From positions 47,328,385-47,392,384 of the forward strand of contig CM060070.1 of NCBI GenBank assembly GCA_030533445.1: a DNA stretch of 64,000 bases. The letters run 5' to 3'. The position numbers and the translations under genes are program-made. The notes beneath the pieces were generated by a model. That model saw only the letters and a program-made list of their open reading frames with translations. It searched no databases and had not been told where the DNA came from. The stretch comes from Cyprinodon diabolis (Eukaryota; Chordata; Actinopteri; Cyprinodontiformes; Cyprinodontidae). Shown piece after piece: positions 1 through 15,200 of the stretch; position 1 is the stretch's first letter; every line of letters begins with the position of its first letter.

Positions 1-2640
1 AGATGAACCAGGTTGTATGGTAGAGAGATGAAGCAGGTTCTCTGGTAAAGCAATAAACCAAGTTCTATGGTAGAGAGATGAACCACATTCTATGGTAGGG
101 AGATGAAACACATTCTATGGTAGAGAGACGAAACAGGTTCTATGGTAGAGCAATAAACCAGGTTCTATGGTAGAGAGATGAACCAGGTTCTATGGTATAG
201 ATGAACCAGATTCTATGGTAGAGAGATGAACCAGGTTCTATGGTATAGATGAACCAAGTTCTATGGTAGAGTGATGAACCAGGTTCTATGGTAGAGAGAT
301 GAACCAGGTTCTATGGTATAGATAAACCAGATTCTATGGTAGAGACATGAACCAGGTTCTATGGTAGAGAGATGAACCAGGTTCTATGGTAGACAGATGA
401 ACCAGGTTCTATGGTATAGACAAACCAGATTTTATGGTAGAGAGATGAACCAGGTTGTATGGTAGAGAGATGAACCAGGGTCTATGGTAGAGAGATGAAA
501 TAGGTTGTATGGTAGAGAGATGAACCAGGTTCTATGGTATAGACAAACCAGATTCTATGGTAGAGAGATGAACCAGGTTCTATGGTGGAGAGATGAACCA
601 GGTTGTATGGTAGAGAGATGAAGCAGGTTCTCTGGTAGAGCAATAAACCACGTTCTATGTTAGAGAGATGAAGCACATTCTATGGTAGGGAGATGAAACA
701 CATTCTATGGTAGAGAGACGAACCAGGTTCTATGGTAGAGCAATAAACCAGGTTCTATGGTAGAGAGATGAACCAGGGTCTATGGTATAGATGAACCAGA
801 TTCTATGGTAGAGAGATGAACCAGGTTCTATGGTATAGATGAACCAAGTTCTATGGTAGAGTGATGAACCAGGTTCTATGGTAGAGAGATGAACCAGGTT
901 CTATGGTATAGATAAACCAGATTCTATGGTAGAGAGATGAACCAGGTTCTATGGTATAGATGAACCAAGTTCTATGGTAGAGAGATGAACCAGGTTCTGT
1001 GGTAGAGAGATGAACCAGGTTCTATGGTATAGATGAACCAGATTCTATGGTAGAGAGATGAACCAGGTTCTATGGTAGAGAGATGAACCAGCTTCTATGG
1101 TAGAGAGATGAACCAGGTTGTATGGTAGAGAGATGAACCAGGGTCTATGGTAGAGAGATGAACCTGGTTATATGGTAGAGAGATGAACCAGGTTCTATGG
1201 TATACGCAAACCAGATTCTATGGTAGAGAGATGAACCAGGTTCTATGGTAGAGAGATGAAGCAGGTTCTATGGTAGAGCAATAAACCAGGTTCTATGGTA
1301 GAGAGATGAACCACATTCTATGGTCGAGAGATGAACCACATTCTATGGTAGAGAGATGAACCAGGTTCTATGGTAGAGCAATAAACCAGGTTCTATGGTA
1401 GAGAGATGAACCAGGTTCTATGGTATAGATGAACCAGATTCTATGGTAGAGAGATGAACCAGGTTCTATAGTAGAGAGATGAACCAGGTTCTATGGTATA
1501 GACAAACCAGATTCTATGGTAGAGAGATGAACCAGGTTCTATGGTGGAGAGATGAACCAGGTTGTATGGTAGAGAGATGAAGCAGGTTCTCTGGTAGAGC
1601 AATAAACCACGTTCTATGGTAGAGAGATGAACCACATTCTATGGTAGGGAGATGAAACACATTCTATGGTAGAGAGACGAACCAGGTTCTATGGTAGAGC
1701 AATAAACCAGGTTCTATGGTAGAGAGATGAACCAGGGTCTATGGTATAGATGAACCAGATTCTATGGTAGAGAGATGAACCAGGTTCTATGGTATAGATG
1801 AACCAAGTTCTATGGTAGAGTGATGAACCAGGTTCTATGGTAGAGAGATGAACCAGGTTCTATGGTATAGATAAACCAGATTCTATGGTAGAGAGATGAA
1901 CCAGGTTCTATGGTAGAGAGATGAACCAGCTTCTATGGTAGAGAGATGAACCAGGTTGTATGGTAGAGAGATGAACCAGGGTCTATGGTAGAGAGATGAA
2001 CCAGGTTGTATGGTAGAGAGATGAACCAGGTTCTATGGTAGAGAGATGAACCAGGTTCTATGGTATAGATGAACCAAGTTCTATGGTAGAGAGATGAACC
2101 AGGTTCTGTGGTAGAGAGATGAACCAGGTTCTATGGTATAGATGAACCAGATTCTATGGTAGAGAGATGAACCAGGTTCTATGGTAGAGAGATGAACCAG
2201 GGTCTATGGTAGAGAGATGAACCAGGTTGTATGGTAGAGAGATGAACCAGGTTCTATGGTATACACAAACCAGATTCTATGGTAGAGAGATGAACCAGGT
2301 TATATGGTAGAGAGATGAACCAGGTTGTATGGTAGAGAGATGAAGCAGGTTCTATGGTAGAGCAATAAACCAGGTTCTATGGTAGAGAGATGAACCACAT
2401 TCTATGGTCGAGAGATGAACCACATTCTATGGTAGAGAGATGAACCAGGTTCTATGGTAGAGCAATAAACCAGGTTCTATGGTAGAGAGATGAACCAGGT
2501 TCTATGGTATAGATGAACCAGATTCTATGGTAGAGAGATGAACCAGGTTCTATGGTATAGATGAACCAAGTTCTATGGTAGAGAGATGAACCAGGTTCTA
2601 TGATAGAGAGATGAACCAGGTTCTATGGTATAGATGAACC

Positions 2641-5600
2641 AGATTCTATGGTAGAGAGATGAACCAGGTTATATGGTAGAGAGATGAACCAGGTTGTATG
2701 GTAGAGAGATGAACCAGGTTTTATGGTAGAGAGATGAACCAGGGTCTATGGTAGAGAGATGAAACAGGTTGTATGGTAGAGAGATGAACCAGGTTCTATG
2801 GTATAGATGAACCAGATTCTATGGTAGAGAGATGAACCAGGTTCTATGGTATAGATGAACCAGATCCTATGGTAGAGAGATGAACCAGGTTGTATGGTAG
2901 AGAGATGAACCAGGTTCTATGGTAGAGAGATGAACCAGGGTCTATGGTAGAGAGATGAAACAGGTTGTATGGTAGAGAGATGAACCAGGTTCTATGATAT
3001 AGATGAACCAGGTTCTATGGTATAGATGAACCAGGTTGTATGGTATAGACAAACCAGATTCCATGGTAGAGAGTTGAACCGGGTTCTATGGTAGACAGAT
3101 GAACCAGGTTCTATGGTATAGACAAACCAGATTTTATGGTAGAGAGATGAACCAGGTTGTATGGTAGAGAGATGAACCAGGGTCTATGGTAGAGAGATGA
3201 AATAGGTTGTATGGTAGAGAGATGAACCAGGTTATATGGTATAGACAAACCAGATTCTATGGTAGAGAGATGAACCAGGTTCTATGGTAGAGAGATGAAC
3301 CAGGTTCTATGCTATAGACAAACCAGATTCTATCGTAGAGAGATGAACCAGGTTCTATGGTAGAGAGATGAACCAGGTTGTATGGTAGAGAGATGAAGCA
3401 GGTTCTCTGGTAAAGCAATAAACCAAGTTCTATGGTAGAGAGATGAACCACATTCTATGGTAGGGAGATGAAACACATTCTATGGTAGAGAGACGAAACA
3501 GGTTCTATGGTAGAGCAATAAACCAGGTTCTATGGTAGAGAGATGAACCAGGTTCTATGGTATAGATGAACCAGATTCTATGGTAGAGAGATGAACCAGG
3601 TTCTATGGTATACATGAACCAAGTTCTATGGTAGAGTGATGAACCAGGTTCTATGGTAGAGAGATGAACCAGGTTCTATTGTATAGATAAACCAGATTCT
3701 ATGGTAGAGACATGAACCAGGTTCTATGGTAGAGAAATGAACCAGGTTCTATGGTAGAGAGATGAACCAGGTTCTATGGTATAGATGAACCAAGTTCTAT
3801 GGTAGAGAGATGAACCAGGTTCTATGGTAGAGAGATGAACCAGGTTCTATGGTATAGATGAACCAAGTTCTATGATAGAGAGATGAACCAGGTTCTATGG
3901 TAGAGAAATGAACCGGGTTCTATGGTATAGATGAACCAAGTTCTATTGTAGAGAGATGAACCAGGTTCTATGGTAGAGAGATGAACCAGGTTCTATGGTA
4001 TAGACAAACCAGATTTTATGGTAGAGAGATGAACCAGGTTGTATGGTAGAGAGATGAACCAGGGTCTATGGTAGAGAGATGAAATAGGTTGTATGGTAGA
4101 GAGATGAACCAGGTTATATGGTATAGACAAACCAGATTCTATGATAGAGAGATGAACCAGGTTCTATGATAGAGAGATGAACCAGGTTCTATGGTATAGA
4201 CAAACCAGATTCTATGGTAGAGAGATGAACCAGGTTCTATTGTAGAGAGATGAACCAGGTTGTATGGTAGAGAGATGAAGCAGGTTCTCTGGTAGAGCAA
4301 TAAACCACGTTGTATGGTAGAGAGATGAACCACTTTCTATGGTAGGGAGATGAAACACATTCTATGGTAGATAGACGAAACAGGTTCTATGGTAGAGCAA
4401 TAAACCAGGTTCTATGGTAGAGAGATGAACCAGGTTCTATGGTATAGATGAACCAGATTCTATGGTAGAGAGATGAACCAGGTTATATGGTATAGCTGAA
4501 CCAGATTCTATGGTAGAGAGATGAACCAGGTTTTATGGTAGAGAGATGAACCAGGTTCTATGGTAGAGAGATGAACCAGGGTCTATGGTAGAGAGATGAA
4601 ACAGGTTGTATGGTAGAGAGATGAACCAGGTTCTATGGTATAGATGAACCAGATTCTATGGTAGAGAGATGAACCAGGTTCTATGGTATAGATGAACCAG
4701 ATTCTATGGTAGAGATGAACCAGGTTGTATTGTAGAGAGATGAACCAGGTTCTATGGTAGAGAGATGAGCCAGGGTCTATGGTAGAGAGATGAAACAGGT
4801 TGTATGGTAGAGAGATGAACCAGATTCTATAGTAGAGAGATGAACCGGGTTCTATTGTAGAGAGATGAACCAGGTTCTATGGTAGAGAGATGAACCAGGT
4901 TCTATGATATAGATGAACCAGATTCTATGGTATAGATGAACCAGGTTGTATGGTAGACAGACGAACCAGGTTCTATGGTATAGACAACCCAGATTTTATG
5001 GTAGAGAGATGAACCAGGTTGTATGGTAGAGAGATGACCCGGGGTCTATGGTAGAGAGATGAACCAGGGTCTATGGTAGAGAGATGAACCAGGTTATGTG
5101 GTAGAGAGATGAACCAGGTTCTATGGTAGAGAGATGAACCAGGTTCTATGGTAGAGAGAATAACAAGGGTCTATGGTAGAGAGATGAACCAGATTCTATG
5201 GTAGAGAGATGGACCAGGTTCTATGGTAGAGAGATTAACCAGGTTCTATGGTAGAGAGATGAACCAGGTTCTATGGTATAGACAAACCAGATTTTATGGT
5301 AGAGAGATGAACCAGGTTGTATGGTAGAGAGATGAACCAGGGTCTATGGTAGAGAGATGAACCAGGGTCTATGGTAGAGAGATGAAATAGGTTGTATGGT
5401 AGAGAGATGAACCAGGTTATATGGTATAGACAAACCAGATTCTATGGTAGAGAGATGAACCAGGTTCTATGGTAGACAGATGAACCAGGTTCTATGGTAT
5501 AGACAAACCAGATTTTATGGTAGAGAGATGAACCAGGTTGTATGGTAGAGAGATGAACCAGGGTCTATGGTAGAGAGATGAAATAGGTTGTATGGTAGAG

Positions 5601-8600
5601 AGATGAACCAGGTTCTATGGTATAGACAAACCAGATTCTATGGTAGAGAGATGAACCAGGTGCTATGGTGGAGAGATGAACCAGGTTGTATGGTAGAGAG
5701 ATGAAGCAGGTTCTCTGGTAGAGCAATAAACCACGTTCTATGTTAGAGAAATGAAGCACATTCTATGGTAGGGAGATGAAACACATTCTATGGTAGAGAG
5801 ACGAACCAGGTTCTATGGTAGAGCAATAAACCAGGTTCTATGGTAGAGAGATGAACCAGGGTCTATGGTATAGATGAACCAGATTCTATGGTAGAGAGAT
5901 GAACCAGGTTATATGGTAGAGAGATGAACCAGGTTGTATGGTAGAGAGATGAACCAGGTTTTATGGTAGAGAGATGAACCAGGGTCTATGGTAGAGAGAT
6001 GAAACAGGTTGTATGGTAGAGAGATGAACCAGGTTCTATGGTATAGATGAACCAGATTCTATGGTAGAGAGATGAACCAGGTTCTATGGTATAGATGAAC
6101 CAGATCCTATGGTAGAGAGATGAACCAGGTTGTATGGTAGAGAGATGAACCAGGTTCTATGGTAGAGAGATGAACCAGGGTCTATGGTAGAGAGATGAAA
6201 CAGGTTGTATGGTAGAGAGATGAACCAGATTCTATAGTAGAGAGATGAACCGGGTTCTATTGTAGAGAGTTGAACCAGGTTCTATGGTAGAGAGATGAAC
6301 CAGGTTCTATGATATAGATGAACCAGGTTCTATGGTATAGATGAACCAGGTTGTATGGTATAGACAAACCAGATTCCATGGTAGAGAGTTGAACCGGGTT
6401 CTATGGTAGACAGATGAACCAGGTTCTATGGTATAGACAAACCAGATTTTATGGTAGAGAGATGAACCAGGTTGTATGGTAGAGAGATGAACCAGGGTCT
6501 ATGGTAGAGAGATGAAATAGGTTGTATGGTAGAGAGATGAACCAGGTTATATGGTATAGACAAACCAGATTCTATGGTAGAGAGATGAACCAGGTTCTAT
6601 GGTAGAGAGATGAACCAGGTTCTATGCTATAGACAAACCAGATTCTATCGTAGAGAGATGAACCAGGTTCTATGGTAGAGAGATGAACCAGGTTGTATGG
6701 TAGAGAGATGAAGCAGGTTCTCTGGTAAAGCAATAAACCAAGTTCTATGGTAGAGAGATGAACCACATTCTATGGTAGGGAGATGAAACACATTCTATGG
6801 TAGAGAGACGAAACAGGTTCTATGGTAGAGCAATAAACCAGGTTCTATGGTAGAGAGATGAACCAGGTTCTATGGTATAGATGAACCAGATTCTATGGTA
6901 GAGAGATGAACCAGGTTCTATGGTATACATGAACCAAGTTCTATGGTAGAGTGATGAACCAGGTTCTATGGTAGAGAGATGAACCAGGTTCTATTGTATA
7001 GATAAACCAGATTCTATGGTAGAGACATGAACCAGGTTCTATGGTAGAGAAATGAACCAGGTTCTATGGTAGAGAGATGAACCAGGTTCTATGGTATAGA
7101 TGAACCAAGTTCTATGGTAGAGAGATGAACCAGGTTCTATGGTAGAGAGATGAACCAGGTTCTATGGTATAGATGAACCAAGTTCTATGATAGAGAGATG
7201 AACCAGGTTCTATGGTAGAGAAATGAACCGGGTTCTATGGTATAGATGAACCAAGTTCTATTGTAGAGAGATGAACCAGGTTCTATGGTAGAGAGATGAA
7301 CCAGGTTCTATGGTATAGACAAACCAGATTTTATGGTAGAGAGATGAACCAGGTTGTATGGTAGAGAGATGAACCAGGGTCTATGGTAGAGAGATGAAAT
7401 AGGTTGTATGGTAGAGAGATGAACCAGGTTATATGGTATAGACAAACCAGATTCTATGATAGAGAGATGAACCAGGTTCTATGATAGAGAGATGAACCAG
7501 GTTCTATGGTATAGACAAACCAGATTCTATGGTAGAGAGATGAACCAGGTTCTATTGTAGAGAGATGAACCAGGTTGTATGGTAGAGAGATGAAGCAGGT
7601 TCTCTGGTAGAGCAATAAACCACGTTGTATGGTAGAGAGATGAACCACTTTCTATGGTAGGGAGATGAAACACATTCTATGGTAGATAGACGAAACAGGT
7701 TCTATGGTAGAGCAATAAACCAGGTTCTATGGTAGAGAGATGAACCAGGTTCTATGGTATAGATGAACCAGATTCTATGGTAGAGAGATGAACCAGGTTA
7801 TATGGTATAGCTGAACCAGATTCTATGGTAGAGAGATGAACCAGGTTTTATGGTAGAGAGATGAACCAGGTTCTATGGTAGAGAGATGAACCAGGGTCTA
7901 TGGTAGAGAGATGAAACAGGTTGTATGGTAGAGAGATGAACCAGGTTCTATGGTATAGATGAACCAGATTCTATGGTAGAGAGATGAACCAGGTTCTATG
8001 GTATAGATGAACCAGATTCTATGGTAGAGATGAACCAGGTTGTATTGTAGAGAGATGAACCAGGTTCTATGGTAGAGAGATGAGCCAGGGTCTATGGTAG
8101 AGAGATGAAACAGGTTGTATGGTAGAGAGATGAACCAGATTCTATAGTAGAGAGATGAACCGGGTTCTATTGTAGAGAGATGAACCAGGTTCTATGGTAG
8201 AGAGATGAACCAGGTTCTATGATATAGATGAACCAGATTCTATGGTATAGATGAACCAGGTTGTATGGTAGACAGACGAACCAGGTTCTATGGTATAGAC
8301 AACCCAGATTTTATGGTAGAGAGATGAACCAGGTTGTATGGTAGAGAGATGACCCGGGGTCTATGGTAGAGAGATGAACCAGGGTCTATGGTAGAGAGAT
8401 GAACCAGGTTATGTGGTAGAGAGATGAACCAGGTTCTATGGTAGAGAGATGAACCAGGTTCTATGGTAGAGAGAATAACAAGGGTCTATGGTAGAGAGAT
8501 GAACCAGATTCTATGGTAGAGAGATGGACCAGGTTCTATGGTAGAGAGATTAACCAGGTTCTATGGTAGAGAGATGAACCAGGTTCTATGGTATAGACAA

Positions 8601-9220
8601 ACCAGATTTTATGGTAGAGAGATGAACCAGGTTGTATGGTAGAGAGATGAACCAGGGTCTATGGTAGAGAGATGAACCAGGGTCTATGGTAGAGAGATGA
8701 AATAGGTTGTATGGTAGAGAGATGAACCAGGTTATATGGTATAGACAAACCAGATTCTATGGTAGAGAGATGAACCAGGTTCTATGGTAGACAGATGAAC
8801 CAGGTTCTATGGTATAGACAAACCAGATTTTATGGTAGAGAGATGAACCAGGTTGTATGGTAGAGAGATGAACCAGGGTCTATGGTAGAGAGATGAAATA
8901 GGTTGTATGGTAGAGAGATGAACCAGGTTCTATGGTATAGACAAACCAGATTCTATGGTAGAGAGATGAACCAGGTGCTATGGTGGAGAGATGAACCAGG
9001 TTGTATGGTAGAGAGATGAAGCAGGTTCTCTGGTAGAGCAATAAACCACGTTCTATGTTAGAGAAATGAAGCACATTCTATGGTAGGGAGATGAAACACA
9101 TTCTATGGTAGAGAGACGAACCAGGTTCTATGGTAGAGCAATAAACCAGGTTCTATGGTAGAGAGATGAACCAGGGTCTATGGTATAGATGAACCAGATT
9201 CTATGGTAGAGAGATGAACC
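2641..9220. repeat. Tandem pair of about 3.3-kb higher-order blocks
   Basis: Sequence from about 2641 recurs from about 5881. The offset is 3,240 bp at the start and 3,315 bp from about 3257/6572 onward. The extra 75 bp in the second copy is three 25-bp monomers near 6205-6300, including the variants AGATTCTATAG, GAACCGGGTTC and AGAGTTGAACC. Landmarks keep the 3,315-bp offset: 3257 to 6572, 4139 to 7454, 5036 to 8351 and 5565 to 8880. The copies part company at about 5910/9225. They look almost identical apart from that indel, which points to a recent tandem duplication. Confidence 0.85.
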
Positions 9221-12200
9221 AGGTTCTATGGTATAGATGAACCAAGTTCTATGGTAGAGTGATGAACCAGGTTCTATGGTAGAGAGATGAACCAGGTTCT
9301 ATGGTATAGATAAACCAGATTCTATGGTAGAGACATGAACCAGGTTCTATGGTAGAGAGATGAACCAGGTTCTATGGTAGAGAGATGAACCAGGTTCTAT
9401 GGTAGAGAGATGAACCAGGTTCTATGGTATAGATGAACCAAGTTCTATGGTAGAGAGATGAACCAGGTTCTATGGTAGAGAGATGAACCAGGTTCTATGG
9501 TATAGATGAACCAAGTTCTATGATAGAGAGATGAACCAGGTTCTATGGTAGAGAAATGAACCGGGTTCTATGGTATAGATGAACCAAGTTCTATTGTAGA
9601 GAGATGAACCAGGTTCTATGGTAGAGAGATGAACCAGGTTCTATGGTATAGACAAACCAGATTTTATGGTAGAGAGATGAACCAGGGTCTATGGTAGAGA
9701 GATGAAATAGGTTGTATGGTAGAGAGATGAACCAGGTTATATGGTATAGACAAACCAGATTCTATGATAGAGAGATGAACCAGATTCTATGGTAGAGAGA
9801 TGAACCAGGTTCTATTGTAGAGAGATGAACCAGGTTGTATGGTAGAGAGATGAAGCAGGTTCTCTGGTAGAGCAATAAACCACGTTGTATGGTAGAGAGA
9901 TGAACCACTTTCTATGGTAGGGAGATGAAACACATTCTATGGTAGAGAGACGAAACAGGTTCTATGGTAGAGCAATAAACCAGGTTCTATGGTAGAGAGA
10001 TGAACCAGGTTCTATGGTATAGATGAACCAGATTCTATGGTAGAGAGATGAACCAGGTTATATGGTATAGCTGAACCAGATTCTATGGTAGAGAGATGAA
10101 CCAGGTTTTATGGTAGAGAGATGAACCAGGTTCTATGGTAGAGAGATGAACCAGGGTCTATGGTAGAGAGATGAAACAGGTTGTATGGTAGAGAGATGAA
10201 CCAGGTTCTATGGTATAGATGAACCAGATTCTATGGTAGAGAGATGAACCAAGTTCTATGGTATAGATGAACCAGATTCTATGGTAGAGATGAACCAGGT
10301 TGTATTGTAGAGAGATGAACCAGGTTCTATGGTAGAGAGATGAGCCAGGGTCTATGGTAGAGAGATGAAACAGGTTGTATGGTAGAGAGATGAACCAGAT
10401 TCTATAGTAGAGAGATGAACCGGGTTCTATTGTAGAGAGATGAACCAGGTTCTATGGTAGAGAGATGAACCAGGTTCTATGATATAGATGAACCAGATTC
10501 TATGGTATAGATGAACCAGGTTGTATGGTAGACAGACGAACCAGGTTCTATGGTATAGACAACCCAGATTTTATGGTAGAGAGATGAACCAGGTTGTATG
10601 GTAGAGAGATGACCCGGGGTCTATGGTAGAGAGATGAACCAGGGTCTATGGTAGAGAGATGAACCAGGTTATGTGGTAGAGAGATGAACCAGGTTCTATG
10701 GTAGAGAGATGAACCAGGTTCTATGGTAGAGAGAATAACAAGGGTCTATGGTAGAGAGATGAACCAGATTCTATGGTAGAGAGATGGACCAGGTTCTATG
10801 GTAGAGAGATTAACCAGGTTCTATGGTAGAGAGATGAACCAGGTTCTATGGTATAGACAAACCAGATTTTATGGTAGAGAGATGAACCAGGTTGTATGGT
10901 AGAGAGATGAACCAGGGTCTATGGTAGAGAGATGAACCAGGGTCTATGGTAGAGAGATGAAATAGGTTGTATGGTAGAGAGATGAACCAGGTTATATGGT
11001 ATAGACAAACCAGATTCTATGGTAGAGAGATGAACCAGGTTCTATGGTAGACAGATGAACCAGGTTCTATGGTATAGACAAACCAGATTTTATGGTAGAG
11101 AGATGAACCAGGTTGTATGGTAGAGAGATGAACCAGGGTCTATGGTAGAGAGATGAAATAGGTTGTATGGTAGAGAGATGAACCAGGTTCTATGGTATAG
11201 ACAAACCAGATTCTATGGTAGAGAGATGAACCAGGTTCTATGGTGGAGAGATGAACCAGGTTGTATGGTAGAGAGATGAAGCAGGTTCTCTGGTAGAGCA
11301 ATAAACCACGTTCTATGTTAGAGAAATGAAGCACATTCTATGGTAGGGAGATGAAACACATTCTATGGTAGAGAGACGAACCAGGTTCTATGGTAGAGCA
11401 ATAAACCAGGTTCTATGGTAGAGAGATGAACCAGGGTCTATGGTATAGATGAACCAGATTCTATGGTAGAGAGATGAACCAGGTTCTATGGTATAGATGA
11501 ACCAAGTTCTATGGTAGAGTGATGAACCAGGTTCTATGGTAGAGAGATGAACCAGGTTCTATGGTATAGATAAACCAGATTCTATGGTAGAGACATGAAC
11601 CATGTTCTATGGTAGAGAGATGAACCAGGTTCTATGGTAGAGAGATGAACCAGGTTCTATGGTAGAGAGATGAACCAGGTTCTATGGTATAGATGAACCA
11701 AGTTCTATGGTAGAGAGATGAACCAGGTTCTGTGGTAGAGAGATGAACCAGGTTCTATGGTATAGATGAACCAGATTCTATGGTAGAGAGATGAACCAGG
11801 TTCTATGGTAGAGAGATGAACCAGCTTCTATGGTAGAGAGATGAACCAGGTTGTATGGTAGAGAGATGAACCAGGGTCTATGGTAGAGAGATGAACCAGG
11901 TTGTATGGTAGAGAGATGAACCAGGTTCTATGGTATAGGCAAACCAGATTCTATGGTAGAGAGATGAACCAGGTTCTATGGTAGAGAGATGAAGCAGGTT
12001 CTATGGTAGAGCAATAAACCAGGTTCTATGGTAGAGAGATGAACCACATTCTATGGTCGAGAGATGAACCACATTCTATGGTAGAGAGATGAACCAGGTT
12101 CTATGGTAGAGCAATAAACCAGGTTCTATGGTAGAGAGATGAACCAGGTTCTATGGTATAGATGAACCAGATTCCATGGTAGAGAGATGAACCAGGTTCT

Positions 12201-15200
12201 ATGGTAGAGAGATGAACCAGGTTCTATGGTAGAGAGATGAACCAGGTTCTATGGTAGAGAGATGAACCAGGTTCTATGGTGGAGAGATGAACCAGGTTCT
12301 ATGGTAGAGAGATGAACCAGGTTCTATGGTATAGATAAACCAGATTCTATGGTAGAGAGATGAACCAGCTTCTATGGTAGAGAGATGAACCAGGTTGTAT
12401 GGTAGAGAGATGAACCAGGGTCTATATTAGAGAGATGAACCAGGTTGTATGGTAGAGAGATGAACCAGGTTCTATGGTAGAGAGATGAACCAGGTTCTAT
12501 GGTATAGATGAACCAAGTTCTATGGTAGAGAGATGAACCAGGTTCTGTGGTAGAGAGATGAACCAGGTTCTATGGTATAGATGAACCAGATTCTATGGTA
12601 GAGAGATGAACCAGGTTCTATGGTAGAGAGATGAACCAGGGTCTATGGTAGAGAGATGAACCAGGTTATATGGTAGAGAGATGAACCAGGTTCTATGGTA
12701 TACACAAACCAGATTCTATGGTAGAGAGATGAACCAGGTTATATGGTAGAGAGATGAACCAGGTTGTATGGTAGAGAGATGAAGCAGGTTCTATGGTAGA
12801 GCAATAAACCAGGTTCTATGGTAGAGAGATGAACCACATTCTATGGTCGAGAGATGAACCACATTCTATGGTAGAGAGATGAACCAGGTTCTATGGTAGA
12901 GCAATAAACCAGGTTCTATGGTAGAGAGATGAACCAGGTTCTATGGTATAGATGAACCAGATTCTATGGTAGAGAGATGAACCAGGTTCTATGGTATAGA
13001 TGAACCAAGTTCTATGGTAGAGAGATGAACCAGGTTCTATGGTATAGATGAACCAGATTCTATGGTAGAGAGATGAACCAGGTTTTATGGTAGAGAGATG
13101 AACCAGGTTCTATGGTAGAGAGATGAACCAGGGTCTATGGTAGAGAGATGAAACAGGTTGTATGGTAGAGAGATGAACCAGATTCTATAGTAGAGAGATG
13201 AACCGGGTTCTATTGTAGAGAGTTGAACCAGGTTCTATGGTAGAGAGATGAACCAGGTTCTATGATATAGATGAACCAGGTTCTATGGTATAGATGAACC
13301 AGGTTGTATGGTATAGACAAACCAGATTCTATGGTAGAGAGATGAACCGGGTTCTATGGTAGACAGATGAACCAGGTTCTATGGTATAGACAAACCAGAT
13401 TTTATGGTAGAGAGATGAACCAGGTTGTATGGTAGAGAGATGAACCAGGGTCTATGGTAGAGAGATGAAATAGGTTGTATGGTAGAGAGATGAACCAGGT
13501 TATATGGTATAGACAAACCAGATTCTATGGTAGAGAGATGAACCAGGTTCTATGGTAGAGAGATGAACCAGGTTCTATGCTAGAGACAAACCAGATTCTA
13601 TGGTAGAGAGATGAACCAGGTTCTATGGTAGAGAGATGAACCAGGTTGTATGGTAGAGAGATGAAGCAGGTTCTCTGGTAAAGCAATAAACCAAGTTCTA
13701 TGGTAGAGAGATGAACCACATTCTATGGTAGGGAGATGAAACACATTCTATGGTAGAGAGACGAAACAGGTTCTATGGTAGAGCAATAAACCAGGTTCTA
13801 TGGTAGAGAGATGAACCAGGTTCTATGGTATAGATGAACCAGATTCTATGGTAGAGAGATGAACCAGGTTCTATGGTATAGATGAACCAAGTTCTATGGT
13901 AGAGTGATGAACAAGGTTCTATGGTAGAGAGATGAACCAGGTTCTATGGTATAGATAAACCAGATTCTATGGTAGAGACATGAACCAGGTTCTATGGTAG
14001 AGAGATGAACCAGGTTCTATGGTAGAGAGATGAACCAGGTTCTATGGTATAGTTGAACCAAGTTCTATGGTAGAGAGATGAACCAGGTTCTATGGTAGAG
14101 AGATGAACCAGGTTCTATGGTATAGATGAACCAAGTTCTATGATAGAGAGATGAACCAGGTTCTATGGTAGAGAAATGAACCGGGTTCTATGGTATAGAT
14201 GAACCAAGTTCTATTGTAGAGAGATGAACCAGGTTCTATGGTAGAGAGATGAACCAGGTTCTATGGTATAGACAAACCAGATTTTATGGTAGAGAGATGA
14301 ACCAGGTTGTATGGTAGAGAGATGAACCAGGGTCTATGGTAGAGAGATGAAATAGGTTGTATGGTAGAGAGATGAACCAGGTTATATGGTATAGACAAAC
14401 CAGATTCTATGATAGAGAGATGAACCAGGTTCTATGATAGAGAGATGAACCAGGTTCTATGGTATAGACAAACCAGATTCTATGGTAGAGAGATGAACCA
14501 GGTTCTATTGTAGAGAGATGAACCAGGTTGTATGGTAGAGAGATGAAGCAGGTTCTCTGGTAGAGCAATAAACCATGTTGTATGGTAGAGAGATGAACCA
14601 CTTTCTATGGTAGGGAGATGAAGCACATTCTATGGTAGAGAGACGAACCAGGTCCTATGGTAGAGCAATAAACCAGGTTCTATGGTAGAGATGTGAACCA
14701 GGTTCTATGGTATAGATGAACCAGATTCTATGGTATAGATGAACCAGATTCTATGGTAGAGAGATGAACCAGGTTTTATGGTAGAGAGATGAACCAGGGT
14801 CTATGGTATAGATGAACCAGATTCTATGGTAGAGAGATGAACCAGGTTCTATGGTATAGATGAACGAAGTTCTATGGTAGAGTGATGAACCAGGTTCTAT
14901 GGTAGAGAGATGAACCAGGTTCTATGGTATAGATAAACCAGATTCTATGGTAGAGAGATGAACCAGGTTCTATGGTAGAGAGATGAACCAGCTTCTATGG
15001 TAGAGAGATGAACCAGGTTGTATGGTAGAGAGATGAACCAGGGTCTATGGTAGAGAGATGAACCAGGTTGTATGGTAGAGAGATGAACCAGGTTCTATGG
15101 TAGAGAGATGAACCAGGTTCTATGGTATAGATGAACCAAGTTCTATGGTGGAGAGATGAACCAGGTTCTGTGGTAGAGAGATGAACCAGGTTCTATGGTA

